Positions 7,564 through 15,623 of a stretch of DNA of 64,000 nt are shown here, piece after piece. Position 1 is the first letter of the stretch; each line of letters opens with the position of its first letter. Below the pieces are notes generated by a model. That model did not search any database and was not told the DNA's origin. It saw nothing but the letters and a program-made list of their open reading frames with translations. Location of the stretch: NCBI GenBank assembly GCA_044224925.1, contig JBGAJM010000008.1, positions 1 to 64,000 of the forward strand, read 5' to 3'. The DNA comes from Kapaibacterium sp044224925. Lineage in GTDB: Bacteria > Bacteroidota > Ignavibacteria > Kapaibacteriales > Kapaibacteriaceae. The position numbers and the translations under genes were made by a program.

Positions 7564-10191
7564 TTAGGGCTGGCCGGAAAGATCGAGCGGTGTCTCGATG
7601 CGAACCTGTACCGTACGGTTGAAGAATCGACCTTCTGGCAGATTGTTCGTGTACAGTTCTTGATCCTCACCGGTACCGATGCTCTCGAGGCTCAGATACT
7701 TGCCACCGGTCTTGGCATCGACGCCCTTCTTGACCGTTCCTGCGCGATTCTCAGACAGCTTCTTGTTGTGCTCGTACATACCAACAACGTCTGTGTGACC
7801 TTCAACATGGATCTCAGAGTTCGCCTTCACGCGTGGGTACACATACTCTTGCAAGATGCGCTCGTTGAACGGACCTGCTTCGTACTTGTCGAACGGGAAG
7901 AGAATGAGGTTGTACTTCTCAAGCGTCTTCTGCTCACCGCGTGTTGTGGCAACTTCCTTGGTGCTGATCTGCTTGACAGGGATCTTGTGAACTTCAGAGC
8001 GACATTCCGTGCCGTTCTTCGACGTTACGATCAGCGTACACTCGTAAGGCACTTCGTCCTTTGGATAATCACCTAACTCATTGGCCCAGTCCCATTCCTT
8101 TGTAGGATCGACCGTTCCAATTTCCTTGAGTGTCTTCCAGAGCTGACCATTGCGCATCACTTCGATGCGACGTGAAGCAACGATCTCGTTGTCGATACCG
8201 TTCTTCATGGTGAAGTTCATCTTGTCAGGATCAGGCGTGAGCGTTGGATCGTTGTCGAGGATCGGACGCATGCACTGCCATACATCTTCCGGATCGCCGT
8301 TGAAGAGGATCTCGGTGCGGCGGTTCTCGACGATACCGAAGGAATCCTTGATGTTGGACTTCAGTGCCGGCCAACCGCGCGACGTGATCTTCATGCGGCT
8401 TTCGTCGATGCCCCAGATGTTCTTCAGATAGTTGAAGACCACTTCGGCACGGCGCTTGGAAAGATCGGAGTTCTTGTCTTCGTTCGTCTCATCCAAACAT
8501 CCGACCAGCTCGAGCTTCACATTTGGATACTTCTTCAGGCGATAGCCGTAGATGTTGAGCACCGTGTAGTACTTGTCGAACGTACCACCGGGGATCTTCT
8601 CGTCGTTGAAGTTCGCCGTTTGCGAAGCGTTCTTGAAGAGCGTGTAGCGCGACGGGAAGTCGGCGCTGTTCAGATCGAAGAAGATGTAGTTCAGGAGCGG
8701 ATAAAGGATGATCGTTGCCTTCTCTTCCATCACGAGACCACGGAAGGCATTGTTCTTCTGCTTGGACCAAGCCGAGAAGGCCATTTCGGAACCGATCACC
8801 GGACGTTGGCCGAGCATGATCGTCTTGCGGATCTCGCCGCCGTTCAAGGCGTTGGCATCGGTGGTCTCACCTGGATCTTCAACGTCAACATTGATGCTAC
8901 GCTCGCCATAGGCTGGTGAGAAGGCCGTGACGGCGAACTGCACCATCGGCTCTTTCGCTGCGCCCGTACCGTAGTCGTCGTTCGTGACAATGGTGTTCGA
9001 CTCCACGTGAGACGAAGTGTTCACGCTATCCTTGACCGAGCGACCTGTCTTCATGTTCTTGAAGGTGACCGTGGCAGGGATGGCCTGACCGGTACATTCG
9101 TCGATCACGTTCACGATAAGGTTCACAGCGCGGAAGTACGTCGGGATGAAGGCCATGAAGATGTCGAGGTCGCCTTGGAATCCGGGAAGGTCCTTGCGGC
9201 GGGACGAGAAGTACAGCACGTCGCCGGATGCCGGCAAGGAGATGAACTGTTCGTCTTCCTTCGTGTTGATCGGTGCCGGAAGTTGCGTTGGCTTCGCAAA
9301 GCGGTCGCGACCTTCACGGTCCTTCTCGCCGGTGCGCTTCGTACGGTAGAAGTCCAGACCGCCCATGTTCGGAACATGTCCGTCCGAAGCAAAGAAGAGC
9401 GTGTTTCCGTCGGCACCGATGAAAGGCGATGCTTCGCGCTTTGCCGTGTTCACGTCCGGTCCGAGGTTCTTGGCCTTCTTCCATTCGTTCATGTCGTCGT
9501 CGTATTCGCTGTACCAGATGTCGGTATCCGTTTCACCTTCACCATCGGGATTCGTTGGCGATGGGCGGTTCGAGACGAAGTACAGACGTGTTTTGTCGGG
9601 AGAGATCGTCGGCTGGGAATCCCAGAACTCGGAGTTGACGTTCGGACCAAGGTTGACCGGCTTGCCCCAGCGATCGCCTTGCACTTCGGAAACGTAGATA
9701 TCGCAGTCGCCCAAGCCGTCCGGGCGGTTACAGCCCGTGAAATAGAGTGTCTGACGGTCGGCAGCGATGGTCGCCACGCCTTCGTTGAACACACTGTTCA
9801 CGCCGGCATCCACCGTATCGATGTTGTAGGGCGAAAAGAACACCGTGTCGAGGTTATTGAGCTTCTTGGCTGCCCAGAAGTCGTGGGAGAAGTCGCCATC
9901 ACGGGTGATGCGGCCTCCCTTTCGGTTCGACACGAAATACAACGTCTTGCCATCAGCACTGATGGTCGGACCGTAGTCCAAGCCGGCGTGGTTGATCACC
10001 TTGCCGAGGTTCAGAATGCGGATCTTCTTTGGATCGTCAAGAATATCGCCGCGTGCATTGCCGTCCTGGGGTGCCGTCGACGATTCGATCACCACACCGT
10101 ACAACGTGGGTTCGTTGTTCGTTGGAGCAGCAGCCCGTCCGATTCCTGTGGACAGGACCAGACACCACACGACAAAGAAAAAACGCTGCAT
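7564..10191 (-). CDS. PD40 beta-propeller protein with two OmpA-like domains
   Basis: An 875-residue exported protein with a signal peptide (MQRFFFVVWCLVLSTGIGRA). WD40/PD40-type repeats (about 40-350) show recurring motifs such as GKTLYFVSNRKGG, RQTLYFTG, KTRLYFVSNRP and GNTLFFASDG. A carboxypeptidase-regulatory-like region (NLIVNVIDECTGQAIPATV) follows, then an OmpA-like domain (about 515-640; YFFDLNSADF, KLELVGCLDE, SKRRAEVVFNYL) and a second OmpA-like domain at the C-terminus (NLILFPFDKYE, IHVEGHTDVVG, ENRAGTVKKGV). OmpA domains bind peptidoglycan, so the product probably sits at the outer membrane/periplasm. PD40-OmpA proteins are common in Bacteroidota, some of them T9SS-associated (PorE-like), but two OmpA domains in one chain is unusual. 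ATG codons at 10200 and 10248 are alternative starts. Confidence 0.9.
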   Translation of the reverse strand: MQRFFFVVWCLVLSTGIGRAAAPTNNEPTLYGVVIESSTAPQDGNARGDILDDPKKIRILNLGKVINHAGLDYGPTISADGKTLYFVSNRKGGRITRDGDFSHDFWAAKKLNNLDTVFFSPYNIDTVDAGVNSVFNEGVATIAADRQTLYFTGCNRPDGLGDCDIYVSEVQGDRWGKPVNLGPNVNSEFWDSQPTISPDKTRLYFVSNRPSPTNPDGEGETDTDIWYSEYDDDMNEWKKAKNLGPDVNTAKREASPFIGADGNTLFFASDGHVPNMGGLDFYRTKRTGEKDREGRDRFAKPTQLPAPINTKEDEQFISLPASGDVLYFSSRRKDLPGFQGDLDIFMAFIPTYFRAVNLIVNVIDECTGQAIPATVTFKNMKTGRSVKDSVNTSSHVESNTIVTNDDYGTGAAKEPMVQFAVTAFSPAYGERSINVDVEDPGETTDANALNGGEIRKTIMLGQRPVIGSEMAFSAWSKQKNNAFRGLVMEEKATIILYPLLNYIFFDLNSADFPSRYTLFKNASQTANFNDEKIPGGTFDKYYTVLNIYGYRLKKYPNVKLELVGCLDETNEDKNSDLSKRRAEVVFNYLKNIWGIDESRMKITSRGWPALKSNIKDSFGIVENRRTEILFNGDPEDVWQCMRPILDNDPTLTPDPDKMNFTMKNGIDNEIVASRRIEVMRNGQLWKTLKEIGTVDPTKEWDWANELGDYPKDEVPYECTLIVTSKNGTECRSEVHKIPVKQISTKEVATTRGEQKTLEKYNLILFPFDKYEAGPFNERILQEYVYPRVKANSEIHVEGHTDVVGMYEHNKKLSENRAGTVKKGVDAKTGGKYLSLESIGTGEDQELYTNNLPEGRFFNRTVQVRIETPLDLSGQP

Positions 10192-10270
10192 AACACACAT
10201 CCCGATACATGAAAAAGGTAGTCGCCCATGCTGAGGAGTGTTTTCCACACTCCATTCTCGCGTCGAACGG

Positions 10271-10301
10271 AAAAAATAGAGAATTGCCCGCTACTCGCAA
10301 A
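10271..10301 (-). promoter_or_regulatory. Candidate promoter of the PD40/OmpA gene
   Basis: On the minus strand TTTG (10301-10298) is followed after exactly 19 bases by TATTTTTT (10278-10271). These match the Bacteroidota -33 (TTTG) and -7 (TAnnTTTG, seven of eight positions) elements with the usual spacing. The predicted transcript would start near 10265, leaving a leader of about 70 bases before the ATG at 10191. Confidence 0.55.
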
Positions 10302-10303
10302 AC

Positions 10304-10318
10304 CAAATGTCACATTTG
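10304..10318. promoter_or_regulatory. 15-base palindrome upstream of the PD40/OmpA promoter
   Basis: CAAATGT and ACATTTG form a perfect 7-base inverted repeat around a central C. It ends two bases before the candidate -33 element of the PD40/OmpA gene and lies in the 134-base gap after the beta-barrel gene. The position suits an activator or repressor site; the binding protein is unknown. Confidence 0.4.
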
Positions 10319-10325
10319 ACCACGA

Positions 10326-11135
10326 TCACAGGATCCAGCGGCCCTCGATAAGGACCTGAAACGACCGGATCGTGAACCCGTCACCCCGCTCCGAGATCGT
10401 TGTGAACGGGAACGTATACTGGGCGATCGGCGCGAGCAGGAACTTCTTCCCGACGCGGAATTCAAGGCCCATCGCCGCTGTCAGTCCCACTTGCAGTGGA
10501 TTGATCTGTGGCATGGGTCCATCCTCCAAGACCACGCTCCTTGCATCCGTTCCCGGCAACGAAACCGTTGCGATCTCCCCGGTTGGGAACGACACTGTTT
10601 CCGTGAGCAATTCTTTTGTGTGTTTCACCGTGCTGTTGAAGATGTACGACACCGAAGGGCCTCCCCGGACGAACAGCCAGTCCATGAGGTGGTACTTCAC
10701 GAACGGCATGGCCGTGATCATCTGGATCCCCGTGACCGCCTCGTTCCGGAACGTGATCGGGACGGTATACTCCCTGCCGGTGCTCGGAGAACGCTGGACA
10801 ACGCCTTCCACTTCTTGAAACGCCGCCGTGATGCTCCGGTCATCGTAGCCCAGCGTGGCTCCCCAGGTGATCCTGGACCGCGTCAGGCGCTCGAACACGA
10901 TGCCGCCAACGAAGTTGGTACCCGCTCCCCCGGTGAATTCGCAGTTGCAGGCCGTGGTGAAGGTTCCGCCCTGGTTGCTGAACGAGAACCCGCCATAGGG
11001 ACCCACCATAGAGTAGACAAGCCGCTTACGAGCCATCAGCGGGTCCGAATCCATCACATTTTCCTGCGCACTGCCCCGAAACGCTCCGCAGACGAATGCC
11101 GCGAGCAGGATCATGGTCACGAAAAGACGGGACAT
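10326..11135 (-). CDS. Outer-membrane beta-barrel protein (OmpW/PorT-like size class)
   Basis: A 269-residue exported protein. The signal peptide is MSRLFVTMILLAAFVCGAFRGSAQ, followed by alternating amphipathic strands (WGATLGYDDRSITAAF, TAMPFVKYHLMDWLFVRGGP, LTAAMGLEFRVGKKFLLAPI) and a terminal strand ending in aromatic/hydrophobic residues (VLIEGRWIL), as expected of a small outer-membrane barrel of the type called outer membrane beta-barrel domain proteins in Bacteroidota. A CNC pair (ACNCEFTGG) near residue 65 is odd for a barrel. The start at 11135 is the one giving a clean signal peptide. It may be co-transcribed with the downstream PD40/OmpA gene or precede its separate promoter. Confidence 0.8.
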   Translation of the reverse strand: MSRLFVTMILLAAFVCGAFRGSAQENVMDSDPLMARKRLVYSMVGPYGGFSFSNQGGTFTTACNCEFTGGAGTNFVGGIVFERLTRSRITWGATLGYDDRSITAAFQEVEGVVQRSPSTGREYTVPITFRNEAVTGIQMITAMPFVKYHLMDWLFVRGGPSVSYIFNSTVKHTKELLTETVSFPTGEIATVSLPGTDARSVVLEDGPMPQINPLQVGLTAAMGLEFRVGKKFLLAPIAQYTFPFTTISERGDGFTIRSFQVLIEGRWIL

Positions 11136-11306
11136 AGGGAAGGGCGGGCAGGTGGGAAGGGATGTGTCGGGGGCGAAATCTACCATGACCGATCCTTCAA
11201 CGCAAGGGAATTAATTGAGTAATATTGCCGTTCGGGAAACTATTCAAGCACCTTCTTCGGCCGTTCTGTTTCGTACGATGCATGAACGCCGATTTCGTTA
11301 CGTTCC

Positions 11307-12686
11307 ATGACACCAGAAAACCCACCCTCGTCGCAGCCAACGTCCACGGCGCCCATTTTTGAAACTGCCCGAGGTATCGCTGTCAAGCTGCTGAGCCGCT
11401 ATGAGAGCAGCGACTCCTACGTCGACAAACTGCTCGACGGAGAACTCCGCCGCACCGAACTGTCACCGGCCGATCGCGCGCTTTGCACAGAACTCGTCAA
11501 TGGTTGTGTGCGGTGGCAGTCCAGGATCGACTGGGTGCTCACCGGCTTCTATCACGGTGAATTCACGAAGTGCCTTCCGTTGGTGAAGAACTCCCTCCGG
11601 ATCGCCCTCTACCAGATGCTCTTCCTATCGAAGATCCCTGCCCCTGCCGCCATCAATGAATCGGTGGAGATCGTCAAGGGCTTCAAGGGTGAACGTCATG
11701 CCGGCATCGTGAATGGCGTACTGCGCAACGTCTTGCGCAACCTGACGAACATCCGCTACCCGGCTCGTGAAGAGAACGAAGTGCTCTATCTGAGCATCGT
11801 CTATGCCCACCCACAATGGATGGTGCGTCGATATCTCGAGCGCATGGGATCCGAGGCCGCCGAGGCCTTGTTGAACGCCAACAATCAACGTCCGATGCTC
11901 ACCATGCGGGTGAACCTGCTGAAAACGTCCGTGCAGGCCGTGCGTGATTATCTCACGGCACAAGAGATCAAGCACGAAGTGGGCACCATGCACACGTCCA
12001 GTGTGCTGATCACGTCGCTGCGCGACATTCGGAACACGCCGCTCTTCGAAGAAGGACAAGTGAGCATTCAGGATGCAAGCGCATCGCTGGTGGTGCAGTT
12101 GGCCGATCCCAAGCCCGGCATGCTGGTCTACGACCTCTGTGCCGCTCCAGGCGGGAAGTCTGTGTACTGCGGTGAACTGATGCAGAACAAGGGTCGCGTT
12201 GTGGCCCTCGACAAGTATGAGAGCAAGCTGAGGCTCATCAGCGACAATGCCTCCCGTGCCGGTGTGACCATCGTCGAGACGGTCCACGGTGACGCACGCG
12301 AGTTCAAACCGAAAGAACAGGCAGACCTGGTCCTTGTGGACGCTCCGTGTAGCGGCCTGGGTACCCTGCAGAAGAAACCTGACATCAAATGGCGTCGAGA
12401 CCTCGACGACGTGCGGTCGATGAGCAAGATCCAGTTCACCATGCTGGACCATGCCGCCTCCCTCGTCAAGCCCGGCGGTATACTGGTGTACAGCACCTGC
12501 ACGATCGAGCCGGAGGAGAACATGGGAACAGTTGAGCGATTCCTTGCGTCACACCCCGAATTCGAGCTCGAGCCCGCGGAATACTTTTTGCAAGAACCCG
12601 TCTGTAAGGATGGTTACTTGCAAACATTCCCGCACATTCATAAAATGGATGGGGCGTTTGGGGCGCGACTTCGTAAGAAACAGTAA
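11307..12686 (+). CDS. rsmB: 16S rRNA (cytosine967-C5)-methyltransferase RsmB
   Basis: A 459-residue SAM-dependent m5C methyltransferase. An N-terminal NusB-like RNA-binding domain (about 18-160) is followed by the catalytic Rossmann domain. The SAM site reads DLCAAPGGK at 276-284, the catalytic cysteine C398 is in STCT, and the second conserved cysteine C348 is in VDAPCSG. It methylates C967-equivalent of 16S rRNA (family knowledge). The first 17 residues are low-complexity Pro/Ser/Thr and may be dispensable. It is a single gene facing the same way as the small lipoprotein gene 45 bases downstream. Confidence 0.95.
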   Translation: MTPENPPSSQPTSTAPIFETARGIAVKLLSRYESSDSYVDKLLDGELRRTELSPADRALCTELVNGCVRWQSRIDWVLTGFYHGEFTKCLPLVKNSLRIALYQMLFLSKIPAPAAINESVEIVKGFKGERHAGIVNGVLRNVLRNLTNIRYPAREENEVLYLSIVYAHPQWMVRRYLERMGSEAAEALLNANNQRPMLTMRVNLLKTSVQAVRDYLTAQEIKHEVGTMHTSSVLITSLRDIRNTPLFEEGQVSIQDASASLVVQLADPKPGMLVYDLCAAPGGKSVYCGELMQNKGRVVALDKYESKLRLISDNASRAGVTIVETVHGDAREFKPKEQADLVLVDAPCSGLGTLQKKPDIKWRRDLDDVRSMSKIQFTMLDHAASLVKPGGILVYSTCTIEPEENMGTVERFLASHPEFELEPAEYFLQEPVCKDGYLQTFPHIHKMDGAFGARLRKKQ

Positions 12687-12731
12687 TTCGACATCCAGAC
12701 CACTCTATCACCAATTGTTCGAGGAGATCAC

Positions 12732-13052
12732 ATGAAGGGTTCTATGTTCATGAAGGCAGCGGGGATCGTTGCTGCCGTGGCGTTTCTGTCCGTGGGTTGC
12801 CAAAAGGCTGAAGAGCCAAAGCCGGCTGTTGTCGAAGAGGCACCAACAACACCACCACCACCGCCTCCGGTCGATAGCACGAAGATCAAGGATTCGATCC
12901 GTGTTGCTGACTCGGTGAAAATGGCTGAAGCCGCAACCAAGGCCGTGAAGAAGGCAACACCGAAGAAGTCCACCGGTGTGGATGTGAAGGTGACCACCGA
13001 GCCAAAGGCAGAAGGCACCGCCACCACGATCCAAGTTCGCAAGAGCCGCTAA
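12732..13052 (+). CDS. Small proline- and lysine-rich lipoprotein
   Basis: A 106-residue predicted lipoprotein: signal peptide MKGSMFMKAAGIVAAVAFLSVG followed by the lipobox cysteine C23 (LSVGC). The mature part is low-complexity, with a Pro run (TTPPPPPPVD), a short helical stretch (KDSIRVADSVKMAEAATKAVKK) and a basic tail. A ribosome site GAGGAG lies about 8 bases before the ATG. The gene ends just before a strong bidirectional terminator. No family is recognised; it could be an extended envelope spacer protein, but that is a guess. Confidence 0.75.
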   Translation: MKGSMFMKAAGIVAAVAFLSVGCQKAEEPKPAVVEEAPTTPPPPPPVDSTKIKDSIRVADSVKMAEAATKAVKKATPKKSTGVDVKVTTEPKAEGTATTIQVRKSR

Positions 13053-13075
13053 GACCAACGAACGACGCAGAAATG

Positions 13076-13111
13076 AAAAAGGGCATCCGATGATATCGGA
13101 TGCCCTTTTTT
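13076..13111. terminator. Bidirectional factor-independent terminator
   Basis: A perfect 10-base stem (13081-13090 with 13096-13105) with a TGATA loop is flanked by five A residues on one side and six T residues on the other, so it can stop transcription in both directions. It sits between two convergent lipoprotein genes. Confidence 0.92.
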
Positions 13112-13139
13112 CATTTATCGATGGTTCGTTGCGGAACGC

Positions 13140-14099
13140 TTAGAACTTGCCGCGTGGTGCATGAACACTGGAGTTGTAGTTCTCGAATGCTGCACGCAGT
13201 GCGTATGGAACGTCCTTGATGTACTGATACGATACTTCGCACTCAACGAAGGAATCAGCACCGGTACCTTGAACAAGGTTTCCACCAACACGCTTCACGA
13301 CGATCTTGGCGAAGTTCACAGAGTTGTCTGCGTTCTTCGTACCGATCACGAAGCCGAAGCCGGTCGTACCCGTGACCGTGTTGAGCTTGAGCATCTTCTC
13401 GCCGTTCGATGAAGGGATCATGAGTGCCGATGTCTCATAGATCTCGTCGATCGAGTTCACGCCAGGATACTGAAGCGTTGCAAGGTAGACGACCTTGGCA
13501 TCCTTACCGTTCGGGAACTTGTAGTTGTTATCGACATAGCGGCTTTGTCCTGGTGAGCCCAGAAGCGGATCGCCGGCTGTCTTATCATCAAAGCAAATGT
13601 CCCACAGGTCGCCCTGGGAGATCTTCAATACAGCAGGCGACGTCATGCCAACGATGGCAAGACCGGAACCATTGGTCGTATTGTTCGACGAATAGAGCTT
13701 GAACGTGCCGGTGGCACGGCGAGCAGGTGCCCACTCGACCACGGAGGTTGCGGCACTCTTTGCCGTATCGTTCACAGCATACACAGAGAATTCATAGATC
13801 TTGCCTTCGGTAAGGGAAGGCACGTTAACAGCAGTTGCTGTCCCTGCGTCGTACAAGACGGATGACGCAGCGCCTTTTTCACGAACGATGATCTTGTATC
13901 CGGTTGGCGTAACCGAACCCGTGGATGGCGTCCACTTGAGTCCAACTGTCGTTTCGTTGACGGACTTTGCCATGAGATTCGTTGGTGCGGCTGGTGCGGT
14001 CTTCGGTCCTGGATCGACGACATCATTCGTATTACAGCCGACCATGACCAATGCGGTCAATGCCAGCACAACAATGTTGAGCTTTAACAGATGCTTCAT
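13140..14099 (-). CDS. Fibronectin type III domain lipoprotein
   Basis: A 319-residue predicted lipoprotein. The signal peptide ends in the lipobox VMVGC (cysteine at about residue 22), then a fibronectin type III domain at about 36-125 (APTNLMAKSVNETTVGLKW, GYKIIVREKG, YEFSVYAVN). The remaining 190 residues are an unrecognised domain rich in Gly/Asn with two Cys. The start is fixed by an AAGGAG ribosome site 8 bases before the ATG at 14099, and a TATATTTG promoter-like box lies further upstream. Likely anchored to the outer membrane; role unknown. Confidence 0.82.
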   Translation of the reverse strand: MKHLLKLNIVVLALTALVMVGCNTNDVVDPGPKTAPAAPTNLMAKSVNETTVGLKWTPSTGSVTPTGYKIIVREKGAASSVLYDAGTATAVNVPSLTEGKIYEFSVYAVNDTAKSAATSVVEWAPARRATGTFKLYSSNNTTNGSGLAIVGMTSPAVLKISQGDLWDICFDDKTAGDPLLGSPGQSRYVDNNYKFPNGKDAKVVYLATLQYPGVNSIDEIYETSALMIPSSNGEKMLKLNTVTGTTGFGFVIGTKNADNSVNFAKIVVKRVGGNLVQGTGADSFVECEVSYQYIKDVPYALRAAFENYNSSVHAPRGKF

Positions 14100-14140
14100 A
14101 GCAGATACTCCTTGAGTGAACAACTGGTGAATCAGAACGA

Positions 14141-14148
14141 CAAATATA
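14141..14148 (-). promoter_or_regulatory. Candidate -7 promoter box (TATATTTG)
   Basis: A perfect TAnnTTTG match on the minus strand, 41 bases upstream of the lipoprotein ATG at 14099 with a good ribosome site in between. No clear TTTG -33 element is seen. Confidence 0.45.
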
Positions 14149-14177
14149 CGTGGACTGGGTGCTTGCCTCGATTTCGC

Positions 14178-14735
14178 TTAGGCCCGAGGGCGCCACGGCG
14201 TGTCTTCGATGCCGGCACGGTGGTTGACGATGCGTGCTGCCGTGAACAGATAGTCTGACAGTCTGTTCAGGTAGCGAACTACGAATCCGCCAAGATCTTC
14301 GTGTATGGCCAAGGAGACGGTAAGTCGCTCTGCACGTCGGCATACCGTCCTTGCCAAGTGCAACTGCGCCGCCGCAGGTGTGCCCCCCGGAAGAATGAAA
14401 TTCTTCAGTGGCGACAGTTCTGCATCGAAGGCGTCGATATGACCCTCAAGATCGAGGATATGTTCCTCGACCACGCGCGGAATATCATACACGGGCGGCG
14501 GATCCAGCGGTGTGGCGAGGTCTGCCCCTACCGTGAACAGTTCCGACGAGATGGCAAGGAGCTGTTCGCGGACGTCGAGAGGCATGTCCTGTGTGAGTGC
14601 GATGCCAATGATCGAATTCAACTCGTCCACCGTTCCATAGGCGTGAATTCGGAGGTGATCCTTTGAGACACGACTACCGCCGAACAGACCTGTGGTTCCG
14701 TCGTCGCCGGTTTTCGTGTAAATGCGAGTTGACAT
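14178..14735 (-). CDS. pduO: Cob(I)alamin adenosyltransferase, PduO type
   Basis: A 185-residue ATP:cob(I)alamin adenosyltransferase that makes adenosylcobalamin. PduO-family signatures are clear: TRIYTKTGDDGTTGLFGG at the N-terminus (ATP-binding), GTVDELNSIIG near residues 35-45, LPGGTPAAAQLHLARTVCRRAER (the conserved Arg/Glu-containing active-site helix) and LNRLSDYLFTAAR near the end. The ATG at 14735 is chosen because AAAGGAAG precedes it by 3 bases; a start 33 bases upstream lacks family similarity. It implies B12-dependent metabolism, but no other cobalamin gene lies nearby. Confidence 0.95.
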   Translation of the reverse strand: MSTRIYTKTGDDGTTGLFGGSRVSKDHLRIHAYGTVDELNSIIGIALTQDMPLDVREQLLAISSELFTVGADLATPLDPPPVYDIPRVVEEHILDLEGHIDAFDAELSPLKNFILPGGTPAAAQLHLARTVCRRAERLTVSLAIHEDLGGFVVRYLNRLSDYLFTAARIVNHRAGIEDTPWRPRA

Positions 14736-14777
14736 GACTTCCTTTCGAGTATCCACGAATTTAGCCACACACCCTCG

Positions 14778-14785
14778 TATCTTTG
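14778..14785 (+). promoter_or_regulatory. Candidate -7 promoter box (TATCTTTG)
   Basis: A TAnnTTTG match in the gap between the divergent adenosyltransferase gene and ymdB, 31 bases before the GTG start of ymdB. It would drive the ymdB-pyk pair. Confidence 0.45.
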
Positions 14786-14816
14786 TTCGCTTTGTTCATT
14801 CCTTGCGAGTCCATCC

Positions 14817-15623
14817 GTGGCACGAGACCTTTCAGTGCTCTTTATTGGCGACGTTGTTGGCCATGTTGGTCTTCGAGAGGTCCTACGTCAGCTTCCAGTT
14901 CTCATCGAGCGATTTTCCGCCGAATGCGTCATCGTGAATGGTGAGAACATCGTCGATGGCAAGGGACTCTCAGAGGTCGAGGCGAAACAGCTCTTCGACG
15001 CAGGAGTGCACTGCATCACCACGGGCAATCACATTTGGGAGAACTGGAAGGCGCGTCCCCTCCTTGCCTCCACGCCAAATGTTCTCCGCCCTCACAATTA
15101 TCCGCAAGAGAATCCCGGACGTGGGTGGTATGTGATCACCCTTCCCGACCAACGCACGATCGGTGTGTTGCAGATCCAAGGACGTGTTTACATGCAGGCC
15201 ATCGACTGTCCGTTCAAGAGCGCCACGGCCGCATTGGCCAAGATCAAGGCGCAGACGAAGATGGTCGTGGTGGACTTCCATGCCGATGCAACGGCAGAGA
15301 AGATCGCCATGGGGTGGTATCTCGACGGATCGGTGAGCGCCGTCCTCGGTACCCACACACATGTGCAAACAGCCGATGCCACCATTCTTCCGCAAGGCAC
15401 GGCGTTCATTTCAGATACGGGCATGTCGGGTCCGTACGATAGTGTGCTCGGTATGAAGAAGGACGTGGCCATCAAGCGTTTTCTCTTGCAAACAGCACAC
15501 AAGTACGAAGTAGCCGAACGCGATGTGCGCGTGTGCGGTGTGCACGTGCTGATCGATGAAGCAAGCGGTACGGCACGTTCGATTGAGCCGTTCATGAGTC
15601 CACAGCCAAGAAGGTCGATATGA
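14817..15623 (+). CDS. ymdB: YmdB family metallophosphoesterase
   Basis: A 268-residue calcineurin-like phosphoesterase of the YmdB/TIGR00282 family, whose characterised members hydrolyse cyclic nucleotide 2',3'- or 3',5'-phosphodiesters. The metal-binding motifs are present: FIGDVVG (Asp), VNGEN (Asn/Glu), TTGNHIW (Asn-His), DFHAD (His) and GTHTHVQTAD (His). The start is a GTG at 14817; the protein begins ARDLSVLFIGD, matching the family N-terminus closely. Its last four bases (ATGA) overlap the start of pyk, so the two genes are translationally coupled. Confidence 0.92.
   Translation: MARDLSVLFIGDVVGHVGLREVLRQLPVLIERFSAECVIVNGENIVDGKGLSEVEAKQLFDAGVHCITTGNHIWENWKARPLLASTPNVLRPHNYPQENPGRGWYVITLPDQRTIGVLQIQGRVYMQAIDCPFKSATAALAKIKAQTKMVVVDFHADATAEKIAMGWYLDGSVSAVLGTHTHVQTADATILPQGTAFISDTGMSGPYDSVLGMKKDVAIKRFLLQTAHKYEVAERDVRVCGVHVLIDEASGTARSIEPFMSPQPRRSI

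Noticed and set aside
9007..10212. A 401-residue open frame on the plus strand opposite the PD40/OmpA gene
   Set aside because: It lies entirely antisense to a conserved gene. Its length follows from the codon composition of that gene; it has no recognisable domain and no ribosome site.
14736..14816. A possible cobalamin riboswitch near the PduO gene
   Set aside because: The gap is only 81 bases, too short for a cobalamin riboswitch, and no B12-box-like element was seen.
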